Below are positions 18,837 to 28,186 of a stretch of 64,000 nt of DNA, in pieces (within the stretch, counting starts at the first letter, position 1; each line of letters opens with the position of its first letter). A program made the translations under genes and the position numbers. The stretch covers positions 682,001 through 746,000 of the forward strand of contig NZ_RQGH01000026.1 in NCBI RefSeq assembly GCF_004769635.1, in the 5' to 3' direction. Source of the DNA: Leptospira jelokensis. Lineage in GTDB: Bacteria; Spirochaetota; Leptospiria; Leptospirales; Leptospiraceae. The notes under the pieces were generated by a model, which worked only from the letters and a program-made list of their open reading frames with translations, ran no database searches and was not told where the DNA came from.

Positions 18837-19811
18837 TTATAATCCTTTTTGTAATAAATCATGGAGGGAAATCATCCCAACAAAAACCCCATTTTCATCG
18901 ACTACTGGAGCCACAGAAATTGGTCTTTCGCGTCCTTCCATTTTGATGAGAACATCATATGCTTTTTCATTTGGTTGGAAACTATTGGGATTTGGATTCA
19001 TCATTTCTTTAGCTGTCACGTTAGGAGATAATGTGTGTTTGGTGAGGTATTTTCTGATATCATAATCTGTGATAAGGCCAACCAAATTGCCTTTACCGTC
19101 CACAACTCCTGTTGCTCCAATGCCTTTTTCCGTGATTTCTTTTAAGATCACTTCAAGGTTGGCATGGGTGGGAATGGAAGCATTTCGGTCTCCCTTTCGC
19201 ATGACATCTGATAAATACAACGAAAGCCTTTTTCCCAGTCGACCCGCCGGGTGGTACAATGCAAAGTCATCTGCTTTGAATTCTTTTAATTCCATAAGAG
19301 CAACGGCAATGGCATCACCCAAAACAAGAGCAATGGTTGTGCTGGAAGTAGGTGCAAGGTCCAATGGACAAGCTTCTTTTAGTACGGGAGTGATGATGAC
19401 AATATCGGAAAGTTCCGCTAACTTCGATTTGTTGTTTGCGGTGATACCAACAATTTTTGCTCCAATTTTACGAAGGGTTGGTAAAATATAATTGAGTTCT
19501 TCTGATTCACCACTTTTCCCGATGGCAAGCACAACATCGTCAGGTCCTACAATACCAGAATCTCCATGGGAGGCGTCTGTCGGATGTAAAAAATAAGCGG
19601 AAGTACCTGTGGAGGAAAGTGTATGGGAGATTTTTTTGGCAATATCACCAGACTTTCCAACACCAGTCACAATCACTTTCCCTTTTGATTTCAGGATTAA
19701 CTCAACACATTCTTTGACGGAAGGATCTAAGTTTTCTCTAAAATGGATGAGGGATGAAATTTCGTCATCTAATGCTTGCTTGACTATCGTTAATGTATCT
19801 TTTGCTTTCAT
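18837..19811 (-). CDS. kpsF: KpsF/GutQ-type arabinose-5-phosphate isomerase
   Basis: 324 residues. The N-terminal SIS sugar-isomerase domain (to about 200) contains GVGKSGDIAKKISHTLSSTG and the HPTDASHGDSG segment. Two CBS domains fill the C-terminal 115 residues. The family interconverts ribulose-5-phosphate and arabinose-5-phosphate, the first step towards the Kdo sugar of lipopolysaccharide. Its ATG overlaps the stop of the NusG-paralogue gene in an ATGA arrangement, implying coupled translation. Full-length and intact. Confidence 0.93.
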   Translation of the reverse strand: MKAKDTLTIVKQALDDEISSLIHFRENLDPSVKECVELILKSKGKVIVTGVGKSGDIAKKISHTLSSTGTSAYFLHPTDASHGDSGIVGPDDVVLAIGKSGESEELNYILPTLRKIGAKIVGITANNKSKLAELSDIVIITPVLKEACPLDLAPTSSTTIALVLGDAIAVALMELKEFKADDFALYHPAGRLGKRLSLYLSDVMRKGDRNASIPTHANLEVILKEITEKGIGATGVVDGKGNLVGLITDYDIRKYLTKHTLSPNVTAKEMMNPNPNSFQPNEKAYDVLIKMEGRERPISVAPVVDENGVFVGMISLHDLLQKGL

Positions 19812-20347
19812 TGAATCAATTCCTCCCAGGCCATATGATCCATATTGATTTCATAAGAAAATATTGTCTCCACACCTGGAATTCTACAAACGACTAATGT
19901 TTTGTTTTTTACTTTGACGATTTCCATGGTTTTGCCAGTAAAAGGTCCATCGATGATTTTAACCACTTTGCCTTTTTGGAATAATAATTCAGGGTTCATT
20001 TTGAGTGACTCCGCATAGTCTTTTAGGCCTTGTTCTAAAACATCCAAATCGTTTTGTTCCACGATTGCAGGTTGCCCTTTATGGAAAACAAAATGTAGGG
20101 AACCTGGGAGTTGGAGGACTTTATTTTTATCCCTCCAAAACACAATCTTCACAAAAATATACGAAGGTAAGATGGGAACTTGGATCCACTTAAAACGATC
20201 TGTCCATTTTTTCCTTTCTTTGCGGATGGGTAAGTAGTTCTCAATATTGTACTTTCGAAGGAGTTCACTGAGTTTTTTTTCCGCACGCGGTTTGGTATAA
20301 ACAATGTACCATTCCCTTTCTTCGGATTGTGGATTAGTCTCGGACAT
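19808..20347 (-). CDS. NusG-paralogue transcription antiterminator (UpxY/RfaH type)
   Basis: 179 residues: NGN domain at about 12-115 (WYIVYTKPRAEKKLSELL, then LFPSYIF-like LPSYIFVKI) and a C-terminal KOW domain (about 125-179, GKVVKIIDGPFTGKTMEIVK). This matches specialised NusG paralogues that follow RNA polymerase through selected long operons such as surface polysaccharide clusters. No such long operon lies nearby; it sits between a TonB-like gene and kpsF. It could act on its own operon or in trans. It could be a housekeeping NusG, but the divergent sequence favours a paralogue. Confidence 0.85.
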   Translation of the reverse strand: MSETNPQSEEREWYIVYTKPRAEKKLSELLRKYNIENYLPIRKERKKWTDRFKWIQVPILPSYIFVKIVFWRDKNKVLQLPGSLHFVFHKGQPAIVEQNDLDVLEQGLKDYAESLKMNPELLFQKGKVVKIIDGPFTGKTMEIVKVKNKTLVVCRIPGVETIFSYEINMDHMAWEELIQ

Positions 20348-20897
20348 CTAAACGGAACCTAATTGGAAGTACAAATTCTTTGCCTTTGGAATACGAAAAT
20401 TGCCATTCAGCGAGTTGGCGTCGCACCTGTTGATCAAAAACCGCATACCTACATGCTGTGACCACTGCAATTTTTTCTAAAGAACCATCTTCTTTTACTG
20501 AGAGCCTGTAAACACAATCATCCTCTAATTTTTGTTCTAATGCCAAACTAGGGTAACTGAGGCAATTTTGGAATTCGGAGATTTCATCCTTTGTGGTTTT
20601 GGTTCCTTCACTTGGTGAATTGGTTTGGGAGAGGGATTCTTTTTTTTCGCCCATTCCCACTGACAGATGCAACTGGAAGGAAGAAATACTCCCACCTTTC
20701 CGCAGTTGGACAAGTGAAGGATCTATGTCACTTTTGTAGAGATTTGCCAAGGTAAGCAATAAGAACAAAAGGTGGATCCCGATGCTAAAGCCAATTGCCT
20801 TATATTTGGGTCCATTGAAGAGGGAGTGCATTCCAAGTTCATGAAAAACTTTATTGGAGAGAATGCAATCTCCATTTTCATTGTCCGTATATGCCAT
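20334..20897 (-). CDS. TonB-like energy transducer protein
   Basis: 187 residues from ATG 20897, which overlaps the start of the divergent aroC; ATG 20831 is an alternative that removes the overlap. One transmembrane segment at about residues 35-57, a variable Ser/Thr/Glu-rich middle, and a C-terminal TonB-like domain (about 110-187) with [17 protein letters not shown] and a final beta-strand. A long proline-rich spanning region is absent, so it may be a short TonB relative rather than a full receptor-energising TonB. It overlaps the NusG paralogue by 14 bases. Confidence 0.6.
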   Translation of the reverse strand: MAYTDNENGDCILSNKVFHELGMHSLFNGPKYKAIGFSIGIHLLFLLLTLANLYKSDIDPSLVQLRKGGSISSFQLHLSVGMGEKKESLSQTNSPSEGTKTTKDEISEFQNCLSYPSLALEQKLEDDCVYRLSVKEDGSLEKIAVVTACRYAVFDQQVRRQLAEWQFSYSKGKEFVLPIRFRLDVRD

Positions 20898-22027
20898 CAA
20901 GTTGGGGAAAAATTTTTAGAGTATCGACCTATGGAGAGTCTCACGGAACATCCGTTGGAGTTGTAGTGGATGGAGTGCCAGCAGGGCTTCCATTTCCGGA
21001 AGAAGAAATCCAAAAAGATCTTACACGCCGTAGGCCAGGCCAAAATGACCTCACAACTCCACGAGACGAAAAGGACCGAATGGTCGTGGAGTCTGGTGTG
21101 TTTGAAGGCAAAACCACTGGTAGCCCCATTTTAATGAAGGTGAACAACCAAAATACCATTGGCAGTGATTATGATGAGATGGCCCATGTATTCCGACCTT
21201 CACATGCAGATTATACATATTCTGAAAAATATGGCCACAGAGCCCATGTGGGTGGGGGACGATCTTCGGTTCGCGAAACCATTGGACGTGTTGCAGCAGC
21301 CGGCCTTGCACGAGTGATTTTAGAAAATGAATTGGGAATCTCAACGGTAGGATTTGTAGACTCGATTGGACCAATTGATTCGAATCTCACAGAAGATGAA
21401 TACCCAATCTCAAGGGACATCGTAGACCAATTTCCCACACGTTGCCCAAAACCATCCGCCAATGACGAAATGGAAACTCTTATCCGCAAACTCCGAGATG
21501 AAGGAGATTCGGTTGGTGGTGTGGTGAAAGTTGTGGTTCGAAATCTCCCTCCTGGCCTAGGTGATCCCGTATACGATAAGTTAGATGCAGATTTAGCAAA
21601 AGCCATTCTATCAATCTCTGCATGTAAGGGATTTGAAGTTGGGTCTGGTTTTTCAGGTACTCGCCAAACAGGAAGTACTCATAACGATGAATTTTATATT
21701 GAAGAAGGCACTGGCAAAGTGAAAACACGAACAAACCGTTCGGGAGGGATCCAAGGTGGAATCTCCAATGGAATGGATCTCGTGATTCGGGCTGCATTTA
21801 AGCCAACCTCTACCATCAAAAAAGAGCAAAAAACCGTTAACGACCAAAACAAAGAAACCATTCTCAAAGCCAAAGGTCGTCATGATCCATGTGTATTGCC
21901 AAGGGCAGTTCCCATTGTGGAAGCAGTCGTAAATCTAGTGTTAGTTGACGCTTACCTTTACCAAAGAGCCCTTCAACCAAAATGGTTTTTGAAGTATGCG
22001 AATTTAAACGCCATTCCAAACCAATAG
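20891..22027 (+). CDS. aroC: Chorismate synthase
   Basis: 378 residues, the usual length. It converts 5-enolpyruvylshikimate-3-phosphate to chorismate with reduced FMN, the last common step to aromatic amino acids. Signatures: [16 protein letters not shown] at the N-terminus, the [23 protein letters not shown] segment near 120, [13 protein letters not shown] near 280 and [14 protein letters not shown] near 330. The ATG at 20891 aligns with the conserved N-terminus, so the start is firm. It overlaps the 5' end of the leftward TonB-like gene by seven bases unless that gene starts later. No ribosome site is visible. Confidence 0.96.
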   Translation: MPSSWGKIFRVSTYGESHGTSVGVVVDGVPAGLPFPEEEIQKDLTRRRPGQNDLTTPRDEKDRMVVESGVFEGKTTGSPILMKVNNQNTIGSDYDEMAHVFRPSHADYTYSEKYGHRAHVGGGRSSVRETIGRVAAAGLARVILENELGISTVGFVDSIGPIDSNLTEDEYPISRDIVDQFPTRCPKPSANDEMETLIRKLRDEGDSVGGVVKVVVRNLPPGLGDPVYDKLDADLAKAILSISACKGFEVGSGFSGTRQTGSTHNDEFYIEEGTGKVKTRTNRSGGIQGGISNGMDLVIRAAFKPTSTIKKEQKTVNDQNKETILKAKGRHDPCVLPRAVPIVEAVVNLVLVDAYLYQRALQPKWFLKYANLNAIPNQ

Positions 22028-22042
22028 AGGAATATAGATCCA

Positions 22043-22783
22043 ATGAATCGTCCCAAAGTTTATAAAATTTTACTCTTAGAAGATGATGAGAGTAGCGCCA
22101 AACTTTTATTGCATACTTTAGAGAGATACAATTTTGACGTGACTCATGTTGTGGATGGGATGTCTGGGCTTACGAAAGTTCGAAACAATAGTTACGATTT
22201 GGTGATTAGTGATGTGAACATGCCATATTTGGATGGGATCAGTTTTCTTGAAAAAGGAAAGGAGATGTTAAAACTCACTCCGGTCATAATGTTGACGGCT
22301 GTGAGTGAAAAGGACCAAGTGAAACGTGCCGCATACAGCCATGTGACCGCTTATTTGTTGAAACCAATTGCGAATGTTGCCCTTCTCGAAAAAATCGCCC
22401 AGGTCCTGCAACTCAAACCAGAAAACATCATCGACAAAAAGGAATTCCCATTACAGGTGAATGTGACAGAACTTTCGATCTCCCAAATCCAATTGGATAT
22501 CAAAGGATGCCCAGGGAAAAAATCGACCGAAGAAATTTACGACCGCTTTATGTTGACCTTGGCGGGGCGAGGGTCCTTCACCAATTTGAGAATCAATCTC
22601 GATAATGCTTTTTTTTATGAAGTCCGTGCCTTACAGATTTTAGATGATTTGATCGCCAAAATTCTAAAACAGACCAATATCAGAGCCAGTTCCCTATTTG
22701 TGGATTCTGAATATTTTTCGAATCATGTTGTGGACTTACAACCCTACTCGTATCTATCCGAGGTAAATATAATTTCCAAATGA
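22043..22783 (+). CDS. Response regulator with unrecognised output domain
   Basis: 246 residues. Receiver domain at about 5-125 with Glu13/Asp14/Asp15, phospho-acceptor Asp57 (ISDVNMP), Thr85 and Lys107 (LLKPI), all intact. Residues 140-246 are not a recognised DNA-binding domain; the segment is alpha/beta in appearance. No partner kinase is adjacent. AGAGGA upstream gives a good ribosome site. It starts 15 bases after aroC and may be co-transcribed with it. Confidence 0.88.
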   Translation: MNRPKVYKILLLEDDESSAKLLLHTLERYNFDVTHVVDGMSGLTKVRNNSYDLVISDVNMPYLDGISFLEKGKEMLKLTPVIMLTAVSEKDQVKRAAYSHVTAYLLKPIANVALLEKIAQVLQLKPENIIDKKEFPLQVNVTELSISQIQLDIKGCPGKKSTEEIYDRFMLTLAGRGSFTNLRINLDNAFFYEVRALQILDDLIAKILKQTNIRASSLFVDSEYFSNHVVDLQPYSYLSEVNIISK

Positions 22784-22787
22784 AGGT

Positions 22788-22816
22788 TTGACAAAATCAA
22801 AAGACCTAAGTCTAAT
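22788..22816 (+). promoter_or_regulatory. Strong sigma-70-like promoter of the nuoG/nuoI pair
   Basis: TTGACA (22788-22793), exact to consensus, a 17-base spacer, and TCTAAT (22811-22816, five of six). It begins five bases after the response-regulator stop. Transcription would start near 22823, almost on the ribosome site AGGGGG (22824-22829), leaving a leader of only about 15 bases before the TTG start. Confidence 0.65.
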
Positions 22817-22837
22817 CAAACCTAGGGGGTCTGTTCT

Positions 22838-24286
22838 TTGGTTAAGATAAAGATAGACGGAGTCGAATACGAAGTCGACGAAAAGAAAAACCTCATTGAT
22901 GCAACAAAAGAAGTAGGAGTCGAAATTCCTTACTTCTGTTACCACCCAGCTCTGAGCATTGTCGGTATGTGCCGCATGTGCCTCATTGAGATTGAAGGGG
23001 TGCCTCGGTTACAAGCAGCTTGTAATACTCCTGTAAAAGAGGGAATGGGTATCATTACCAAATCTGATCGTGTGAAAGAAGCACGCGCTGGTACCATGGA
23101 ATTCCTTCTCGCCAATCACCCGTTAGACTGTCCAGTTTGTGATAAAGCTGGAGAATGTCGTTTGCAAGACAATGCATTTGGATCGGGAACAGGACATTCA
23201 CGTTTTGAATTCGAAAAACGAAATATCCCTCAAGAAGAGATTGGAACCAATCTGATCATCAATCACAATCGATGCATTGTTTGTTACCGTTGCGTTCGTT
23301 TTGAAGAAGAAAAAGTAGGTGAGTCAAACCTCGGTTTATTTGAAAGAGGGAACCATTCCATCATCGGTCTTGCGAAATCCGAACCAATTGACCACAACTA
23401 CCAAGGAGCACTTGCTGACATTTGCCCTGTAGGAGCCCTACTCAATAATAAAACATTGTTTAAATCACGCGTTTGGTGGTACAAATCACATAAATCTGTA
23501 TGCCATGGATGTTCTACAGGATGTAATGTAACAACGAATGTACGAGACAACAAAATGTATCGTTACATGGTGCGTGAAAACTTTGAACAAGGGATGTTTT
23601 TTCTTTGTGACAAAGGTCGGTTTGACCTGGATTGGATGAATCAAAATCGTTTGCTCAGTTATTTGGAAAATGGAAAAAATTCAACTTCCCAAGTGGTTGT
23701 ATCAAAAATCATCGATCGGATGAAAGAAGCCAAGTCGATCGTTGTTCTTGGTGGTGCACACGAATCCAACGAAAGCTTAGAAGCTCTCAAAAACAATCTT
23801 CAAACTCTCTCACGTGAGTTAGGTGGAAAAACCATCCAATGGGAATCTCGTGTAACAGATGCACAAAACAAAGAAACCGAACAAGTTGACTTTTTACTCA
23901 CAAAAGACTACCACCCGAATACAAAAGGAGCAATTGATTTAGGTCTTACCACTCCCCAAGGTATTTCTGGAATTGTTTCTGCAGTAAAACAAGGAACCAT
24001 TGATTTGGTGATCCTTCTAAAGGAATCAATTCCAGATGGAATCGATCCAAACAAAGTGATTTGTTTTGATACGAATTTGACTGATGCTGCAAAGAACGCA
24101 AGTTTGGCGGCACCAATTCAAATTTTCTGTGAATCAGAAGGAAGTTTTACGAATAAAAACGGATTAAAACAAAACTTTGAAAAGTCAATGAACCCCATCC
24201 AAGGGTTGTTCACTTCTGCCGGTGTTGTAGAACTCATTCTAAATACCATGGCAAAAAAAATGGAGGCATCCGTTGGGAACCGTTAA
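22838..24286 (+). CDS. nuoG: NADH-quinone oxidoreductase subunit G-like iron-sulfur protein
   Basis: 482 residues from TTG 22838, supported by AGGGGG eight bases upstream. Plant-type [2Fe-2S] ferredoxin domain with Cys34, Cys45, Cys48 and Cys62; then the His-Cys3 cluster (His94, Cys98, Cys101, Cys107) and a further CxxCxxC...CP cluster (CIVCYRC to ICPVGAL). A fourth cluster motif (CHGCSTGC, later CDKG) opens the molybdopterin-like region, which is much shorter than in full NuoG of about 900 residues. It probably passes electrons in complex I or in a soluble hydrogenase/dehydrogenase. Overlaps nuoI by 14 bases. Confidence 0.88.
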   Translation: MVKIKIDGVEYEVDEKKNLIDATKEVGVEIPYFCYHPALSIVGMCRMCLIEIEGVPRLQAACNTPVKEGMGIITKSDRVKEARAGTMEFLLANHPLDCPVCDKAGECRLQDNAFGSGTGHSRFEFEKRNIPQEEIGTNLIINHNRCIVCYRCVRFEEEKVGESNLGLFERGNHSIIGLAKSEPIDHNYQGALADICPVGALLNNKTLFKSRVWWYKSHKSVCHGCSTGCNVTTNVRDNKMYRYMVRENFEQGMFFLCDKGRFDLDWMNQNRLLSYLENGKNSTSQVVVSKIIDRMKEAKSIVVLGGAHESNESLEALKNNLQTLSRELGGKTIQWESRVTDAQNKETEQVDFLLTKDYHPNTKGAIDLGLTTPQGISGIVSAVKQGTIDLVILLKESIPDGIDPNKVICFDTNLTDAAKNASLAAPIQIFCESEGSFTNKNGLKQNFEKSMNPIQGLFTSAGVVELILNTMAKKMEASVGNR

Positions 24287-24800
24287 TGTCGTCAACGTAG
24301 CCAAAAAACACCAGTTTTCTTGGTATGAAAAATTTTATTTTTGGTCCATCGGCAAAGGCCTTTGGATCACTCTAAAACATTTTGTAAAAGTTGCTTTTTT
24401 TAACAAACAAGTCACCATTGAATACCCTGATAAAAAACGACAATATTCAACTCGGTTTCGCGGGATGCACTCGATGAAACGGGATGAACAAGGTCGAGAA
24501 AGGTGTACGGCTTGTTTTTGCTGTATGTGGATTTGTCCTGCCAATGCGATTCACATCGAAGCAGCAGAAGTGCCAGCAGAACGCCAACACCTTCACCCTG
24601 AAGATAAGTTTGCGAAAAAATTTGAGATCAATTTGTTACGTTGCATTTTCTGTGGGTTATGCGAAGAGGCATGTCCCAAAGGTGCGATTTATTTAGATGG
24701 AACAGGTGAGATGGCAGCCGACAACCGGGAAGATTTGTTTTTAACCAAAGAAAGGATGATGGAAAAAACAGGTGGTCCCATCCTCGGCCAAAGGAATTAA
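24273..24800 (+). CDS. nuoI: NuoI-like 2[4Fe-4S] ferredoxin subunit
   Basis: 175 residues from TTG 24273, with GGAGG just upstream inside the end of nuoG. Two tetranuclear cluster motifs, [12 protein letters not shown] and [16 protein letters not shown], as in complex I subunit I (N6a/N6b). An amphipathic N-terminal helix (about 15-45) would lie on the membrane. It normally relays electrons from NuoG towards the quinone site. The other complex I genes are not in this window. Confidence 0.92.
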   Translation: MGTVNVVNVAKKHQFSWYEKFYFWSIGKGLWITLKHFVKVAFFNKQVTIEYPDKKRQYSTRFRGMHSMKRDEQGRERCTACFCCMWICPANAIHIEAAEVPAERQHLHPEDKFAKKFEINLLRCIFCGLCEEACPKGAIYLDGTGEMAADNREDLFLTKERMMEKTGGPILGQRN

Positions 24801-24826
24801 AATTCTAACCTTTCAGCGAATTTATG

Positions 24827-24859
24827 ACCCGGGTTTGTATTTTCAAAATACATCCGGGT
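24827..24859 (+). terminator. Hairpin after nuoI, possible terminator
   Basis: ACCCGG (24827-24832) pairs with CCGGGT (24854-24859), and GTATTTT (24837-24843) pairs with AAAATAC (24845-24851), giving a long stem-loop 26 bases after the nuoI stop. Only GTTT follows, so it is not a textbook intrinsic terminator. Confidence 0.4.
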
Positions 24860-24888
24860 GTTTGACTTAAGTATTTCAATCTAGCACT

Positions 24889-25926
24889 GTGCTTTCTCAA
24901 TTTTTCCCTCACATAAAGAAACGAGTTTGGATCAATTTTATGATCTTACTTTGTTTCTTTGGAAACGTGATTGGGCTTGTATCTCCTTTGGTTGCTGAAA
25001 CCACCATCATTGAAAATGAAGAAGATGAAAAACGTGTTTTGGAAAACCATGCGTTTGAAAAATTACGCTTTGGACTCGCGAATCACATCCACTATTACAA
25101 GGTCAAAAAAACAAAAAATACTGTCGTCGAACAAAGGTCAGGCCGTAAACGATTGTATGATCATAATTTGATCTTACGTTCGATCTTTCGGAATCGCATC
25201 TTACACCATCAGTATGGTTCAATCGGACGCCTGTTAGATGGTGCTAGTTTTATAGATTTTGGTAGTGCCATTCTTTATGAAGAAGGGGCAGTCACAGTCC
25301 GTGATTTGTACGAAGACCAATTCCTTTCTCGTTACATCAAAAAAATTGTCGCAACCGATATCAATGATCCCGAATACGATCACACTCGTTACATCGAAAT
25401 CCACCTCACAGAACGAGATCCCTTTCCCTTTGCCTTCAATGAAATTCCGTATCGACTGGACGATCCTTCTTACATTCGTATCTTAACAAATCTATATACA
25501 CCGAACGAATTTTCGCCAGTGATCTTTCGGAGCACTAACTCTGGTCCTGACTTATTTTATACCGTCGAAGAAATGAAGGAACATTTCCGCTCTGTTTTGG
25601 ATGCCAATCCGCACCGAACGATTCTGTATTTTTTCAACCGATACATTTTTTTCCGTACCCCTTGCGAATCCAAGTTCCAACTGATTGGAACCATCGACGA
25701 AAAGGTGGGCGTCAACCATAGTTTCAGTGCCTGGCGGTATGTGGACTGGAACAAACGGGATTTTGCCGAGGCAATTGATCCCAATTTTCGATACATCCGC
25801 ATTGCCGACGAACGGAATGAAAGCAAAGCCGACCGGCTTGATGCGATGATTGCGGGCTATTCTTGCCAAATCCAAGCGAAAATGAAGTACTACCGTCACA
25901 AATTCACAAAAACTATGACGAAATGA
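24889..25926 (+). CDS. Exported protein of unknown function
   Basis: 345 residues from GTG 24889. ATG 24940 is an alternative, but the earlier start supplies the basic n-region (KKR) of a signal peptide whose hydrophobic core runs to about residue 35 (LVAET). The central part has FIDFGSAILYEEG and IVATDIND, which faintly resembles a nucleotide-binding or methyltransferase core, but no complete motif can be confirmed. Rich in Arg, Tyr and Phe. I do not recognise the family. No obvious operon partner: a hairpin lies upstream and a separate thiolase leader downstream. Confidence 0.65.
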   Translation: MLSQFFPHIKKRVWINFMILLCFFGNVIGLVSPLVAETTIIENEEDEKRVLENHAFEKLRFGLANHIHYYKVKKTKNTVVEQRSGRKRLYDHNLILRSIFRNRILHHQYGSIGRLLDGASFIDFGSAILYEEGAVTVRDLYEDQFLSRYIKKIVATDINDPEYDHTRYIEIHLTERDPFPFAFNEIPYRLDDPSYIRILTNLYTPNEFSPVIFRSTNSGPDLFYTVEEMKEHFRSVLDANPHRTILYFFNRYIFFRTPCESKFQLIGTIDEKVGVNHSFSAWRYVDWNKRDFAEAIDPNFRYIRIADERNESKADRLDAMIAGYSCQIQAKMKYYRHKFTKTMTK

Positions 25927-25997
25927 TGATTTTTTTACTTTTCTTGTGAGGCGAACTCTGTACGTTTTTCCTAGAACACCCAGAGAGAGGTAAACCC

Positions 25998-27212
25998 ATG
26001 GGGAATTCCTATATTATTGATGCTGTCCGAACTCCGAGAGGAAAGGGCAAAAAACGCGGGACACTTGCATCCGTCCACCCACAAGAATTAGCTGCTGCCA
26101 CATTAAAAGCCATCCAATCCCGTACAGGAATCGATCCAAAAACGGTAGAAGAAGTTGTAATGGGTTGTGTATCCCAAGTCGCTGACCAAGCTGCATGTAT
26201 CGCACGTTATGCGGTAATGGCTGCTCATTGGCCAAAAGATGTTCCTGGTTACACAGTAAACCGTTTCTGCGGATCTGGATTACAAGCTCTAAACAACGTA
26301 GCAAACCATGTTGGATCTGGTGCGATGGAACTTGGAATCGGTGGAGGAGTTGAATCTATGAGCCGAGTGAAAATGGGTGATGATATGATCGGTCGTGATT
26401 TTAACGTTGGGAACGATAAAATTGCTGCTCATTACAATTTAGTTCCACAAGGGATCTCTGCTGATTTAATCGCAACGAAGTATGATATTTCTCGTGAGGA
26501 AGCAGATCGTTTTGCGGAATCTTCTCAACAAAAAGCGCATGCTGCCATTCAAAATGGCCACTTCAAAAAATCTGTGATCCCAATCACTTTGGATGATGGA
26601 ACAGTTGTAACAGAAGAAGAAAATCCAAGGATCGAATCTGATTATGCATTCCTTTCAAGTCTTGGTCCTGTTTTCAAAACGATTGGTGAAAAAGAACTCG
26701 ATGCGATTGCACTTCGTTCATACCCAGAAGTGAAAAAAATCAATCACATCCATACACTAGGAAACTCTTCTGGTATCGTGGATGGTGCTGCGGCGATTTT
26801 AGTAACCAATGATGATGGATTGAAAAAATACGGTTTGAAACCTCGTGCAAAAATCCTCGCAACAGTAGCAACTGGTGAAGACCCAACCATCATGTTAACT
26901 GGTCCAGTTTCTGCTTCTCAAAAAGCTTTGAAACAAGCAGGACTCAGCGTAAAAGACATCGACCTTTGGGAAATCAATGAAGCTTTCGCATCTGTTGTGT
27001 TATACGTAAAGAAAACACTTGGAATTGATGAATCCAAAATCAATGTAAATGGTGGAGCGATTGCGCTTGGACACCCACTCGGAGCAACAGGTGCGATCCT
27101 TACTGGAACCGTACTTGACGAGTTGGAAAGAAGAGACCTTCGTTACGGCCTCATCACCCTTTGCATTGGTGGTGGTATGGGTATTGCAACAATCATCGAA
27201 CGATTGAAGTAA
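25998..27212 (+). CDS. Thiolase (acetyl-CoA acetyltransferase family)
   Basis: 404 residues. Active-site residues are intact: nucleophile Cys91 (NRFCGSG), His359 ([15 protein letters not shown]) and Cys389 (CIGGGMG). Such enzymes condense two acetyl-CoA or cleave 3-ketoacyl-CoA in beta-oxidation; the direction cannot be decided here, though no fatty-acid genes are adjacent. Strong ribosome site GAGAGAGG before ATG 25998. Followed by a large inverted repeat at 27234-27270. Confidence 0.94.
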   Translation: MGNSYIIDAVRTPRGKGKKRGTLASVHPQELAAATLKAIQSRTGIDPKTVEEVVMGCVSQVADQAACIARYAVMAAHWPKDVPGYTVNRFCGSGLQALNNVANHVGSGAMELGIGGGVESMSRVKMGDDMIGRDFNVGNDKIAAHYNLVPQGISADLIATKYDISREEADRFAESSQQKAHAAIQNGHFKKSVIPITLDDGTVVTEEENPRIESDYAFLSSLGPVFKTIGEKELDAIALRSYPEVKKINHIHTLGNSSGIVDGAAAILVTNDDGLKKYGLKPRAKILATVATGEDPTIMLTGPVSASQKALKQAGLSVKDIDLWEINEAFASVVLYVKKTLGIDESKINVNGGAIALGHPLGATGAILTGTVLDELERRDLRYGLITLCIGGGMGIATIIERLK

Positions 27213-27233
27213 AACCAAATTTACTAAAACATT

Positions 27234-27270
27234 CAAGTTTAGGCCCCAATTCCATTGGGGTTTAAACTTG
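27234..27270. terminator. Inverted repeat after thiolase, probable terminator
   Basis: CAAGTTTA (27234-27241) with TAAACTTG (27263-27270) flanks CCCCAAT (27244-27250) and ATTGGGG (27254-27260) around a TCC loop; the two GG/TT positions between can wobble-pair. The stem is about 17 pairs and begins 22 bases after the thiolase stop. A weak TTT lies inside the arm rather than a long U tract. Confidence 0.55.
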
Positions 27271-27618
27271 GTTCTAATCTCTTTCAATTCAATTGATACA
27301 ATCTAATACAAATGGAACGATTTTTCAGTTTTGACCACTGCATCTGATTGTGGCGAAGGCATTACATTGAAACAACCTTTTGCAAATGAGTGGGAATGTT
27401 CCTGCGAATCCTATCTTGAAACTGGGGTGAGCAATAGGAATCGCATATCATCGTGAATGAGGTGATAAACGTGAAACTGAGATTCTTGTGTTATGCGTAA
27501 TGCTTTAAACGAAATTTATATTCAAACATTCATAGATAAAATTTAATAAATTGAAATACCAAAATTTACCTATATCCTTTTTCAAATAGCCAAAACAAAT
27601 TCAATTAAAAGAGAGAAA
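27271..27618. other. Intergenic stretch, start of AT-rich accessory region
   Basis: No gene is supported between the thiolase terminator and the TPM-domain gene. The composition becomes markedly AT-rich after about 27500. The only structure seen is one arm of the 15-bp inverted repeat at 27489-27503 and a weak TATCA/TGATA hairpin near 27447-27468. Confidence 0.4.
27489..27503. repeat. Left arm of 15-bp inverted repeat bounding the TPM gene
   Basis: TGTTATGCGTAATGC. The reverse complement of the right arm at 28172-28186 matches it at 14 of 15 positions. GTTATGC/GCATAAC resembles, but does not exactly fit, the GTTRRRY/RYYYAAC ends of integron attC sites. Confidence 0.5.
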
Positions 27619-28170
27619 ATGAAAAAAATAATATTAATTATTAGTTTATTCGCTAGCATACTTTTTTTAACAAATTGTAGTGAAAAAACAACAGAGGCTC
27701 AATTCATTCCAATTCGAGATGAAATTAACCTATTCTCGAACAAAGAAAAAGAAGAATTAGCCGATCTAATTTTAAATTTTAAAAAAAAATATGGATCAGA
27801 AATTGCCATTCTAATCATTGAAACGACAAAAAATAAATCTATTGAAGAATATTCTCTGGAATATTTTGAAAAATGGAAAATTGGGAGGGAATTTTACAAT
27901 GATGGATTACTGATACTACTCGCTATTGATGATAAAAAAGTAAGAATAGAAGTTGGATATGGATTAGAAAAAATAATTAAAGATGAAATTGCCGCTAGAA
28001 TTATAAAAGAAAAAATGATTCCTCGTTTTAAAAATGGAGAATTCTTTCCAGCTATTAAAATTGCTGTAGAAGATTTGATTAAATTTATAGAAAATAATTC
28101 AGATTTGATCGGGGATCAAGAGGGAATTAATTCTCGTTGGGATAAAATAAAAAATCATATTAAGAAATAA
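27619..28170 (+). CDS. TPM-domain lipoprotein
   Basis: 183 residues. Lipoprotein signal with lipobox FLTNC (Cys20), then a TPM domain at about 30-160 (DEINLFSNKEKEELADLI, then VRIEVGYGLE and a final MIPRFKNGEFFPAI), the fold of YgcG and plant thylakoid TLP18.3 proteins. The usual C-terminal membrane segment of YgcG is absent. Function not established; some TPM proteins bind metal or have acid phosphatase activity. Base composition is far more AT-rich than in flanking core genes. The stop codon ends one base before the right arm of the inverted repeat. Confidence 0.85.
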   Translation: MKKIILIISLFASILFLTNCSEKTTEAQFIPIRDEINLFSNKEKEELADLILNFKKKYGSEIAILIIETTKNKSIEEYSLEYFEKWKIGREFYNDGLLILLAIDDKKVRIEVGYGLEKIIKDEIAARIIKEKMIPRFKNGEFFPAIKIAVEDLIKFIENNSDLIGDQEGINSRWDKIKNHIKK

Positions 28171-28171
28171 A

Positions 28172-28186
28172 GCACTACGCATAACA
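28172..28186. repeat. Right arm of 15-bp inverted repeat
   Basis: GCACTACGCATAACA, complementary to 27489-27503 with one mismatch and starting one base after the TPM stop codon. The following sequence to about 28260 is more GC-rich than its surroundings and has the look of a dispersed intergenic repeat, which I believe recurs in leptospires, but I cannot verify that here. Confidence 0.5.
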
